This document shows positions 1 through 6,163 of a stretch of 7,402 bases of DNA, in pieces; positions within the stretch are counted from its first letter, which is position 1; each line of letters begins with the position of its first letter. The DNA comes from CAZVXI01 sp964631295. Lineage in GTDB: Bacteria; Planctomycetota; Phycisphaerae; Phycisphaerales; SM1A02. The translations under genes were made by a program, and so were the position numbers. The stretch covers positions 1 to 7,402 of the forward strand of contig CAZVXI010000158.1 in NCBI GenBank assembly GCA_964631295.1, in the 5' to 3' direction. The notes below the pieces were generated by a model, which searched no databases, was not told where the DNA came from, and worked only from the letters and a program-made list of their open reading frames with translations.

Positions 1-131
1 GGACGGGTGAACGTCAGTGCCCACGTCAGGATGACGCTGGAACATCCCCCGATCGTAAGAAGAACGAGAACGTGCCTTATAAAACGAATTCTCATGCAGT
101 GTATCGAGCGAGTCACGATCTGCAATGCTCC

Positions 132-158
132 CGCTGTGAGAGATCGATTCTCCCAGCG
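132..158 (-). terminator. Stem-loop downstream of the DUF4920 gene; weak terminator candidate
   Basis: CGCTG at 132-136 pairs with CAGCG at 154-158. After one mismatch, GAGA at 138-141 pairs with TCTC at 149-152, leaving a small loop. The hairpin starts 9 bases beyond the stop codon of the minus-strand gene ending at 168, which is the right place for a terminator. No T-tract follows it on the minus strand, so it is not a textbook rho-independent site. The rest of 1-167 shows no gene I can support. Reading frames there are short and have no recognisable product. Confidence 0.3.
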
Positions 159-167
159 TGCCATGCA

Positions 168-680
168 TCACTGCTCGTGCGGTGCGTCGAGGCCGTCGCC
201 TTTGATGTAGACCGAGTCGGCGAAGAACATGATCTGTTCGTCGGGCTCGGTGATGGCGGCAATCTCGGCTGCGCTCTTGCCTGCGTCCTCTGCGTAGTGG
301 CGAAGTTCTTCAACAGTCATCAACTGCTTCACCGCGGTGCCGTGCATGATGACGCGATGGCCAGAAGCGTTGCGCGGAACGAAGAAGCTGTAATCCTGAA
401 AGCGAACAAACATCTCTTCGCCTGCATCGTTGTTCACACGCATCCAGCAGCCCTTCTTTGCGCAGACATCGGTGATCGTGCCCGGCTCGACGAGTGTGTA
501 GTCGCCATCTTTGAGTGCGCCGAAGGCGACCGGTTCTTCGTGCGGCTGGACATCGTGGCCATAGTGGTTCCAGCCATCTGCCTGCGCTTGCGTCCACTGG
601 GTCTTCTGGCTGCTCTGACAACCGGCGAGAATGGTGATCGCGATGACGATGGTAAGAAACGAAGAGATTTTCGCGTGCAT
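168..680 (-). CDS. DUF4920-type lipoprotein, function unknown
   Basis: A 170-residue protein of the DUF4920 kind; no biochemical role is established for this family as far as I know. Residues 1-20 are a hydrophobic signal segment ending in a lipobox (LAGC, Cys21), so it is probably a lipid-anchored envelope protein. A His/Glu-rich stretch lies at about 39-49. The family core runs from about residue 60 to 160: VCAKKGCWM (Cys73 and Cys78, a CxxxxC pattern), then VRFQDYSFFVP at 92-102, then a GxxV-type strand and a helix with ELRHYAEDAG near 125-134. The frame stays open upstream to 902, but ATG at 680 is preferred: it has AAGGAA six bases upstream, and the signal peptide begins there. The 74 upstream residues look like noise. 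It lies 310 bases after the Cys-rich gene on the same strand, with a terminator between, so it is probably transcribed separately. The family call is by motif recognition; a profile search would settle it. Confidence 0.85.
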   Translation of the reverse strand: MHAKISSFLTIVIAITILAGCQSSQKTQWTQAQADGWNHYGHDVQPHEEPVAFGALKDGDYTLVEPGTITDVCAKKGCWMRVNNDAGEEMFVRFQDYSFFVPRNASGHRVIMHGTAVKQLMTVEELRHYAEDAGKSAAEIAAITEPDEQIMFFADSVYIKGDGLDAPHEQ

Positions 681-715
681 TGCGGGTTCCTTGGCAGATT
701 CGAATGAGAGAACGC

Positions 716-744
716 ATTGTACGCGCGCTGCATGCAGGCGACAG
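716..744 (-). promoter_or_regulatory. Candidate promoter of the DUF4920 gene with an internal palindrome
   Basis: On the minus strand, TACAAT (716-721) matches the -10 consensus at five of six positions. Seventeen bases upstream, CTGTCG (739-744) matches the -35 consensus at only three of six. Transcription would start near 709, giving a leader of about 30 bases before the ATG at 680. The spacer contains a perfect 10-base palindrome, CTGCATGCAG (728-737), which could be an operator or could be chance. Promoter rules in this lineage are not well known, so this is a pattern match only. Confidence 0.35.
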
Positions 745-907
745 GTGGTTGATGGCTGGGTGAGCAAGTTGTCGATGGCGGCGCGAGCACCTGCTGGCAG
801 CCGTGGTGTCTTTGACGCGATGGGGTTGCGTTCTTCATATGCATGAAACGAAATGAGTCGGGCAGGTCGGTTGAGTGATGAGACACCTCCTCTCAGTTGC
901 AAAACGA

Positions 908-937
908 CAGCATGGCCCGCCTGAGCGAGCCATGCTG
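908..937 (-). terminator. Hairpin terminator of the Cys-rich repeat gene
   Basis: CAGCATGGC at 908-916 is perfectly complementary to GCCATGCTG at 929-937, a 9-bp stem. After one mismatch the stem continues with CGC at 918-920 against GCG at 925-927, closing on a four-base loop (921-924). In the minus direction the stem is followed three bases later by TTTT. It begins 53 bases past the stop codon of the Cys-rich gene. Stem, position and T-run together make this the best terminator candidate in the window, and it argues against co-transcription with the DUF4920 gene. Confidence 0.65.
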
Positions 938-990
938 GGATTTGCTGCGTTGATCGGTCGGGTGATGAGATGCGACAGATCGGGCTGCGA

Positions 991-2190
991 TTATTCCTTC
1001 TCGGTGCTCTGGCCTTTCTTCGCGCTGGAGCAGCATGAGGAGGAGGTCTTCACTGCCGGGGTTGCTGGCGCCTTTGTTTCGGAGCAGCATGAGTCGGCTT
1101 CAACCTTGACGGCAGGGGTTGCGGCCTTTGCGTCGGTGCAGCACTCAGCGGTCTTGCTGGTCGCACAGGCGCTTGAGCATTCTTCGGTCTTGCTGGTCGG
1201 CGTCGCTGCGACGTCGGCCTTGAACATCGACGCGAAGACGGACTGCGGGCAGTCGCCTTCGTACCAGTCCTTCTGGGCGATGGTCATCAGCAGGGCCTGC
1301 ACGGCAACTTTGCCGCCACATCCCTCGACGCCGGCATCCTTCTGGACAGCAGCGATCGACTCGATGTACTGATCAGCAGCCTGACCAAACGGGCAGGTTG
1401 TGGCCTCGGCGGCTTTCACGATTGCGGTTGCCTTGCCGGCGTCCGAGCAGCAGGATGACGGTGCGGCCTGGTTGGCGACAGTCACCGCGGGCTTCGCTTC
1501 GGAGGAGCACTCAGCGGGTGCTTCCTTGGCGACAGTCACCGCGGGCTTGGATTCAGAGCAGCACTGGCTCGGTGCTTCCTTTGCGGCAACGACGGCGACT
1601 GCGGGAGCGCCGGAGCACTGGCTGGGAGCCTGCTTGGCGACTGCGATGGCTGTGCCGGAGCAGCTCGATGCACAATCAGCCGGAGCTGCCTTGGAGACGG
1701 TCGTGGCTGCAGGCGCGTCCATCATGGCGAAAGTCACCTTGATGTTGTTCTCTGCCATCTTCGCGACGAAGCGTTCGATTGCCTTGGCGGAGGAGGTTTC
1801 ACACTCAGCGTGGCAGTTTTCGGAGACATCGGAGATCGCAGCGAAGAGCGCCTTGGTGGCAGTCGCGCTGCAGCAGTTAGCGGTGGCCTGCTCGGTCAGC
1901 GATGCGGGCGTGGCCTTTGCTCCCGAGCAGCACTGGCTGGAGTCATCTGCCTTGACGGCGATGGTTGCAGCCGGCTTTTCCGAGGAGCAGCAGCTTGAGG
2001 CTTCCTGCTTGGCGACGGTCTGGGCCTTTTCCGAGGAGCAGCAGCTTGAGGCTTCCTGTTTGACGACGGTCTGGGCTGCCTTCGAGCTGCAGCAGTCGCT
2101 CTTGCTGGCATCCTGCGCCGTCGCGGCGATGCCGGCACCTGCCAGAGCCAGACAACATGCGGCAAATGCCAGTGTGGTGATTTTCTTCAT
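991..2190 (-). CDS. Exported Ala-rich, Cys-rich CC-repeat protein, function unknown
   Basis: A 399-residue protein I cannot assign to a family. Residues 1-25 look like a Sec signal peptide (Lys at 2-3, hydrophobic core, probable cleavage after ATA at 23-25). The mature part has about 374 residues with 31 Cys (8%), one His and very few aromatics. Ten CC pairs start at residues 33, 50, 67, 87, 106, 210, 247, 350, 368 and 386. Several sit in a repeat close to SSCCSSEK followed by an Ala/Val/Lys/Glu-rich spacer. Worn units have one Cys (192, 228) or CxxxC (126/130, 173/177, 338/342). Two less repetitive, probably helical islands lie at about 111-157 and 266-327. The ATG at 2190 is chosen because GGAGGA lies nine bases upstream and the signal peptide starts there; the open frame up to 2349 has neither. 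Known Cys-dense exported proteins bind metals or form disulfide-linked walls. Which, if either, applies here is unknown. Confidence 0.85.
   Translation of the reverse strand: MKKITTLAFAACCLALAGAGIAATAQDASKSDCCSSKAAQTVVKQEASSCCSSEKAQTVAKQEASSCCSSEKPAATIAVKADDSSQCCSGAKATPASLTEQATANCCSATATKALFAAISDVSENCHAECETSSAKAIERFVAKMAENNIKVTFAMMDAPAATTVSKAAPADCASSCSGTAIAVAKQAPSQCSGAPAVAVVAAKEAPSQCCSESKPAVTVAKEAPAECSSEAKPAVTVANQAAPSSCCSDAGKATAIVKAAEATTCPFGQAADQYIESIAAVQKDAGVEGCGGKVAVQALLMTIAQKDWYEGDCPQSVFASMFKADVAATPTSKTEECSSACATSKTAECCTDAKAATPAVKVEADSCCSETKAPATPAVKTSSSCCSSAKKGQSTEKE
1472..1548 (-). repeat. Direct repeat within the Cys-rich gene, 54-base period
   Basis: A 23-base sequence beginning TTGGCGACAGTCACC occurs identically at 1472-1494 and 1526-1548 (plus-strand reading). 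The offset is exactly 54 bases, or 18 codons, so the reading frame is kept. It encodes the KPAVTVA spacer seen near residues 215-221 and 233-239 of the Cys-rich protein. This is an internal coding repeat, not a mobile element. Confidence 0.85.
1975..2076 (-). repeat. 51-base tandem duplication within the Cys-rich gene
   Basis: The segment 1975-2025 is followed directly by 2026-2076. The two 51-base copies differ at only two positions by my count (C/T and G/A in the segment around TCCTGCTTGGCGACG). The unit is 17 codons and encodes one module: a CCSSEK motif plus its spacer, at about residues 39-72. Near-identity with frame-preserving length points to recent expansion by unequal recombination or slippage. 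Confidence 0.9.
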
Positions 2191-2419
2191 GATGGACAGT
2201 CCTCCGAGGCGTGTATGTGGAAAGGTGATTCCGAAACTCAATGTTCTCCCGCGACGATGTGTGCCAACAGCAAACATCCTTCGCAGATGATACCGGCAGA
2301 ACGCGTGTCGGATGGCCGTTATTTCCACGATCAGCGCGATTCGCGGCATATTTTTCCATGTCGCACGGTATGCGAGTTGGGCCAGCCTGCGTTTCCCGTC
2401 GACCTACCATGACGCGAGA
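2191..2419. promoter_or_regulatory. Divergent intergenic region between the Cys-rich gene and uvrC
   Basis: These 229 bases must carry the promoters for both divergent genes. On minus, a TATCAT -10-like box (2287-2292) lies about 95 bases before the Cys-rich start, without a good -35. A second possibility, TTGAGT with a CATACA-like box 18 bases on, lies nearer the gene. On plus, CATATT (2347-2352) is a weak -10-like box for uvrC. The minus strand has a clear GGAGGA Shine-Dalgarno (about 2200-2205); uvrC has none. I see no operator, riboswitch or convincing long palindrome. Confidence 0.4.
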
Positions 2420-3790
2420 ATGCCCGAAACGCCAGCCAGTCAGCCTGATCACCTTGCTTCACTCGCCGAGAAAGCGCGAAGTTTGCCCAAGTTGCCAGGC
2501 GTCTATCTGATGAAGGATGCCGATGGGCATGTGATCTACGTCGGCAAGGCGGGATCGCTTCGCAGCCGGGTGGGCAGCTACTTCGTGCCGTCGACGGATC
2601 TCGGCCAGAAGAAGCAGCCGATGCTCGGTGTTGTCGCCGACTTCGACACCATCGAGTGCGAGGGCGAGTGGGAGGCGCTGCTTATGGAGTCGCGGCTGAT
2701 CAAAGATCTCCGCCCGCGATTCAATGAGCGGCTCACCGACGACAAAACGTTTCCCTATCTCGTCATCACGTTGCGCGACGATTTTCCGGGCGTCTACATC
2801 ACACGCAATCCGACCGACTCGCAGTACAAGGGCGCGCGCGTGTTCGGGCCGTTCACATCGGTTTACGCGCTGCGCGAGTCCGTGCAGATCCTCCAGCGAG
2901 TCTTCCAGTACCGGACCTGCACGCTGGACATCAAGGCAGACGACCCGAAGAACCAGTTCTTCCGCCCGTGCCTGCTGCATGCGATCGGCCAGTGCACCGC
3001 ACCATGCGCGAACCGCATCTCGAAGGAAGCGTATCGGGCGGACATCGATCGCTTTACACGTTTTCTGAACTCCAAGCGAAGCGTCATGCTCCGCGAGATG
3101 ACACAGGAGATGCAGCAGGCGTCGGCCGATCTGAACTTCGAGAAGGCTTCGGCATTACGCGACCAGATCGTGGCGATTCGCAAGCTCGATGACCGCAGCA
3201 AGACACCGGGCAAAGGCACGGGCGATCAACTCGACTGGCAACCCGAAGTGACGATCTTCGCAGGCGACCCGACGGCAGCGCTGCGCAGTCTGCAGCGCAC
3301 GCTCAACATGGATCAGCCAATCCGCTGTATGGAAGCGATCGACATCGCGCACCTGCAGGGCGGCGAGACGGTCGGATCCAAGGTGTGTTTCATCGACGGC
3401 CGCGCTTTCAAGGACGGCTATCGGCGGTACAAAATTAACACCGCTGACAACGACGACTACATGGCGATTCGCGAGGTCGTCAGCCGGCGCTATCGCGACG
3501 CAGGCCAGGGTAACGAACTGTTCCCGGATGTGATTCTGATCGACGGCGGGCTCGGCCAGTTGCATGCGGCACTTGAAGCGTTTGATCAGCTTGAGCAGCA
3601 GCCGCCAATGGTGATTTCACTCGCGAAGAAGGAAGAGCTGATCTACATCCAGCGAGCATCGGAACCTATTCGACTCGGCCGCGAGAATCCCGGGCTCAAA
3701 CTCTGCCAGGCGATTCGCGATGAAGCGCACCGTTTTGCGCAACACTATCACCACATCCTTCGCCGCAAACGCGTGTTGGATGAGAAGTAG
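2420..3790 (+). CDS. uvrC: Excinuclease ABC subunit C, compact form
   Basis: UvrC makes both incisions around a DNA lesion in UvrABC nucleotide excision repair. This protein has 456 residues, against roughly 550-610 for the well-studied forms. The GIY-YIG nuclease is at about 22-105: GVY at 27-29, YVG at 40-42, an Arg in LRSR (48-50), catalytic Glu90. The four Cys of the Fe-S site are present (167, 184, 192, 196). The UVR motif that contacts UvrB is at about 219-254. The RNase H-like nuclease keeps Asp308 (IDIAHLQG), Asp375 (DVILIDGG) and His437 (RDEAH). Two parts are reduced. Only about 54 residues separate the UVR motif from Asp308, where usual forms have well over 100, and the protein stops 19 residues after His437 without the helix-hairpin-helix pair. 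ATG 2420 is chosen because the family similarity begins shortly after it; the frame is open to 2312 but that part looks non-coding. No strong Shine-Dalgarno is visible. Confidence 0.93.
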   Translation: MPETPASQPDHLASLAEKARSLPKLPGVYLMKDADGHVIYVGKAGSLRSRVGSYFVPSTDLGQKKQPMLGVVADFDTIECEGEWEALLMESRLIKDLRPRFNERLTDDKTFPYLVITLRDDFPGVYITRNPTDSQYKGARVFGPFTSVYALRESVQILQRVFQYRTCTLDIKADDPKNQFFRPCLLHAIGQCTAPCANRISKEAYRADIDRFTRFLNSKRSVMLREMTQEMQQASADLNFEKASALRDQIVAIRKLDDRSKTPGKGTGDQLDWQPEVTIFAGDPTAALRSLQRTLNMDQPIRCMEAIDIAHLQGGETVGSKVCFIDGRAFKDGYRRYKINTADNDDYMAIREVVSRRYRDAGQGNELFPDVILIDGGLGQLHAALEAFDQLEQQPPMVISLAKKEELIYIQRASEPIRLGRENPGLKLCQAIRDEAHRFAQHYHHILRRKRVLDEK

Positions 3791-3827
3791 TCGTGAGTGC
3801 CCAGCCCATTGTCGCTCGACGCAGCGT

Positions 3828-3855
3828 GCCTGCAGCGCGGAGCAGTTCTGCAGGC
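3828..3855 (+). other. Stem-loop between uvrC and the DUF167 gene
   Basis: GCCTGCAG at 3828-3835 is perfectly complementary to CTGCAGGC at 3848-3855, with a 12-base loop. It lies 38 bases after the uvrC stop in a 118-base gap. No T-run follows on either strand, so it is a weak terminator. It could instead be an attenuating or RNA-processing structure, or chance. I also read 3791-3908 in three frames for the missing UvrC tail and found no helix-hairpin-helix pattern. Confidence 0.35.
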
Positions 3856-3908
3856 TGCTGCGCAATGGCGGGGTCCATGTCGTCTCCGAACAGCCCTACA
3901 CTCGTGAC

Positions 3909-4223
3909 ATGGATGCTGATCTGCTGAGAATCGAAGCGGACGGCGATGATCTGCTGCTGTGGGTGAAGTCCGTGCCGGGCGGCTCACGCGATGCCATCGC
4001 CGGCGTGGTGGGTGATCGGCTGAAAGTGAAGGTCGTTGCTCCTGCGGAGGGGGGAAGGGCGAACAAAGCGATTTGCGCATTGATTGCCGATGCGTTCGGG
4101 ATCAAGCCGCGCGATGTGAGCATTCACACGGGGCAGACGAATCCGGAGAAGATCATCCGCATCGGAACAGCGGGCGGGCTGACGGTGGACTCGATTCGTG
4201 AACGGCTGCGCGCTTCCCGGTGA
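3909..4223 (+). CDS. DUF167 / YggU family protein
   Basis: A 104-residue protein of the DUF167 (UPF0235, YggU) family. These are small alpha/beta proteins of unclear function, common in bacteria and also found in archaea and eukaryotes. The family landmarks are visible in order: the strand VKSVPGGSRDAI (19-30), the strand LKVKVVAPAEGGRANKA (38-54, with the conserved P, G and AN), a helix to about 63, and the segment with SIHTGQTNPEKIIRI (71-85). The size is normal. ATG 3909 is chosen because the homology starts just after it; the open frame runs back to 3720 but overlaps uvrC in another frame and shows no family similarity. No Shine-Dalgarno is apparent. It follows uvrC on the same strand after 118 bases and could be read from the same promoter. 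It converges with the M28 gene. Confidence 0.88.
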   Translation: MDADLLRIEADGDDLLLWVKSVPGGSRDAIAGVVGDRLKVKVVAPAEGGRANKAICALIADAFGIKPRDVSIHTGQTNPEKIIRIGTAGGLTVDSIRERLRASR

Positions 4224-4249
4224 TGATCCAGCCGGGGCAGATGCAGTGC

Positions 4250-4277
4250 GGCATTCACTCACGAGATCGAGTGTGCC
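4250..4277. terminator. Stem-loop between convergent genes; possible two-way terminator
   Basis: GGCA (4250-4253) pairs with TGCC (4274-4277), and CACTC (4256-4260) pairs with GAGTG (4269-4273). There is a two-base bulge and an eight-base loop. It is centred in the 75-base gap between the converging DUF167 and M28 genes, where a shared terminator would be expected. No T-run follows in either direction, so the call is tentative. Confidence 0.35.
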
Positions 4278-4298
4278 GATGCTTCGCCGCGAGCGGGA

Positions 4299-6050
4299 TC
4301 ACTCGTCCAATGATGCGAGCAGTTGCCTGGTGAGATCGTCGAGTTCGGCCTGCGCCCGCGCGAGCGCGGTGAGAACAGCCGCCGATGGCTCGCCGATACA
4401 CGCATCAGATGTTGTCGTCAGCGCCTGGCGATACCAGTCTGCCCAGACCTGCACGATCCGGCGCTGATCGGTTGGATCTTCTCCTGCGGTGATTGCCTCG
4501 GCGCTGAGCTTCGCCTCGGTGTGCAGGCGCTTGCGAGCCGCGGCGAGCGTCTCGGTGAGGATCGCGTGTACGTCGTCATCATCCGGACTTGCAAGAATCA
4601 GCGCGCACGTTGCGGCGGAAGATGCAGCATTGGCAAGCGTGTCGGCTGAGAGGTTGCCGATGCGGTCGCCATCCGTGTGGTAGTACACATCGGTAAAGTG
4701 CCAGAGCAGCACGGCGGGAATGTCTGCCCGCAGGAACGGCACGTGATCGGAGCCACCTTCATACGGATTCGTGTCGAATACCCAGCCGGTGGCGCTCGAC
4801 TGATCAGCGAGGCGATTGAACACGAAGTCATTGAAGAAATGAGGCGTCATGTCATTCTCGCGCAGCGATCGGCCGCCCCATTCGGTGTGTTCATCCTCGC
4901 CGCGCGTCCAAATGGCGGATGGATCAGGCATCTTCTCGATGAGGAATACGCCGCCTGTCTTCGCGGGGTCTGCGCCGACCATGTCGAGACTCATGCCGAA
5001 ACGCACGCCGGCCGCGCGCTGTTCATCCTGCCTCAGATACCGGGCTGGAGCAGAGATTTCATCACCCCAGAGCATCGTGACGGTTCGTTGCGGGTCGATG
5101 GCGTTGCCTTCGAGCAGTGTTGCGAACGCGCGGGCCATCTCGAGCTGTGCTGCAACGCCTGATGCGTTGTCGTTGGCGCCCGGTTCCTGCACGTGCGCGC
5201 TGAACATAAAACGCTGATCCGGCATACTGCTGCCGCGAACTTCCGCAATGATGACACGCTCAGGTGCGGTGCGCGTGCGCGTCTGAATGTCAATATGCAG
5301 GCGCACGGGGCCTTGTTCGAGCGCGTCTTCGAGGCGTTCGAGCGCGCGGGTGGAAAGGTTGATGGCGAAGCCGGTGTTGTCATCCGCTTCAGGCGGGCCG
5401 CTGCGCCGGCCGCGACCGACGCTGGTGAACGGGATCGAGTCCTTGTATTGCCGGGCGCGGTTGTACCCGGGAATGGCGTATGCGAGCACGCCGGCAGCGC
5501 CGCGAATCTGCACAGCCTGGTTGTAGAGCAGGCCTGCATGCGTCCTGCCGAGAACGACTTTTCCGGTCAGGTCGTCTGCCGGCCAGTCGCGTCGCCCGGG
5601 CGAGCCGACATCGACGAGTTCAACTTCAATGCCGCCTTCTGGTGTCGGGTGGGAGTTGATCGCCACCATGTTTCGATTGGTGTCCAGCGAGAGCAACGGT
5701 TCATCTTCGCCCACGATTGTCAGCGTTGCGGCCAGTGGTTCCCAGGCAGGTGAGCGCTGTTCGTAAGTCTCAATGCGGTAGATCAGGCGATCGCCCGGCA
5801 ATGCCTCGGACTCGGGTACGTAGCCAGCCGCGGTGAGTTGGGTTTGCAGGTGATCGATTGTCTTGTCGAATCCGATCGTGCCGGGCCACCGCCACCAGTT
5901 GTCCATCAGGGCTGCGGTTTCGAGTGCGCGCTCGCCGTCGATGACACTGCGCGCTTTCGCGTTGACATGGGCGAAGTCATGGGCGGCATGAGTCTGCGGG
6001 TGTGTGCCAGACGCGATGGCGAACAGGGTCGCAGGGAGGAGTGTGATCAT
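4299..6050 (-). CDS. Secreted PA-domain M28-family zinc peptidase
   Basis: A 583-residue protein of the M28 family (two-zinc aminopeptidase/carboxypeptidase type). Residues 1 to about 15-22 look like a signal sequence, though without a basic N-terminus. A protease-associated (PA) domain spans roughly 140-235 (KVVLGRTHAG, AAGVLAYAIPG). The catalytic domain spans about 265-485. Likely zinc ligands are His286 (SAHVQ), bridging Asp294 (GANDNASG), Glu331 (WGDE), Asp356 (SLDMVG) and His458 (YYHTDGD). Two usual second-shell or catalytic residues differ: the Asp two after the first His is Gln288, and the general-base Glu of the EE pair is Asp330. The last 95 or so residues form an Ala-rich helical tail. 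ATG 6050 is the outermost possible start because an in-frame TGA lies two codons upstream. No clear Shine-Dalgarno is seen. The gene follows ftsH on the same strand after 113 bases, in which I see no strong terminator, so read-through is possible. The substrate cannot be told from sequence. Confidence 0.9.
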   Translation of the reverse strand: MITLLPATLFAIASGTHPQTHAAHDFAHVNAKARSVIDGERALETAALMDNWWRWPGTIGFDKTIDHLQTQLTAAGYVPESEALPGDRLIYRIETYEQRSPAWEPLAATLTIVGEDEPLLSLDTNRNMVAINSHPTPEGGIEVELVDVGSPGRRDWPADDLTGKVVLGRTHAGLLYNQAVQIRGAAGVLAYAIPGYNRARQYKDSIPFTSVGRGRRSGPPEADDNTGFAINLSTRALERLEDALEQGPVRLHIDIQTRTRTAPERVIIAEVRGSSMPDQRFMFSAHVQEPGANDNASGVAAQLEMARAFATLLEGNAIDPQRTVTMLWGDEISAPARYLRQDEQRAAGVRFGMSLDMVGADPAKTGGVFLIEKMPDPSAIWTRGEDEHTEWGGRSLRENDMTPHFFNDFVFNRLADQSSATGWVFDTNPYEGGSDHVPFLRADIPAVLLWHFTDVYYHTDGDRIGNLSADTLANAASSAATCALILASPDDDDVHAILTETLAAARKRLHTEAKLSAEAITAGEDPTDQRRIVQVWADWYRQALTTTSDACIGEPSAAVLTALARAQAELDDLTRQLLASLDE

Positions 6051-6163
6051 GCGTGTTCAACCGGTTTGAGCCGATCGGTTTGCGTATCGCGAACTTTGGC
6101 ACGCCGGATCATGTGGTCTGCTCGAACGAGTCGGGGCCGCGCTGTCTTGTCGCTGCTTTCGGA

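Larger units (their letters stand above)
681..990. other. 310-base intergenic region, no gene seen
   Basis: This gap separates two minus-strand genes. From right to left it holds the terminator hairpin of the Cys-rich gene (908-937), a middle part in which I find no conserved product in any frame, and the promoter and Shine-Dalgarno region of the DUF4920 gene. A short inverted repeat, TTCAT at 834-838 and ATGAA at 843-847, lies in the middle and has no clear role. Reading frames crossing this gap, such as one on plus at 631-846, have no recognisable product and are not called. Confidence 0.6.

Noticed and set aside
78..83. TATAAA box on the plus strand as a promoter
   Set aside because: The matching -35 position is poor and no plus-strand gene follows; the next real gene runs the other way.
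72..707. Plus-strand open frame of 211 codons opposite the DUF4920 gene
   Set aside because: The minus strand encodes a recognisable DUF4920 lipoprotein with lipobox and Shine-Dalgarno. The plus frame shows no family similarity.
991..2190. CRISPR-like or satellite repeat array suggested by regular 51-54 base periodicity
   Set aside because: The repeats are coding modules in one frame, with protein-level conservation of CC motifs and no constant repeat with unique spacers.
1400..2290. Long plus-strand open frame (296 codons) opposite the Cys-rich gene
   Set aside because: It is a by-product of repetitive, GC-rich codons on the other strand. It has no Shine-Dalgarno, signal peptide or recognisable domain, while the minus-strand frame has all the marks of a real exported protein.
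2191..2349. N-terminal extension of the Cys-rich protein to 2349
   Set aside because: The added 53 residues are unlike the rest and would bury the signal peptide. The ATG at 2190 has a strong GGAGGA site.
2335..2355. Small hairpin CGCG-ATT-CGCG followed shortly by a T-run, upstream of uvrC
   Set aside because: A four-base-pair stem is too short for a terminator or attenuator and is likely in GC-rich DNA by chance.
5193..5753. Plus-strand open frame of 186 codons inside the M28 gene region
   Set aside because: It lies wholly antisense to conserved peptidase sequence and has no recognisable domain.
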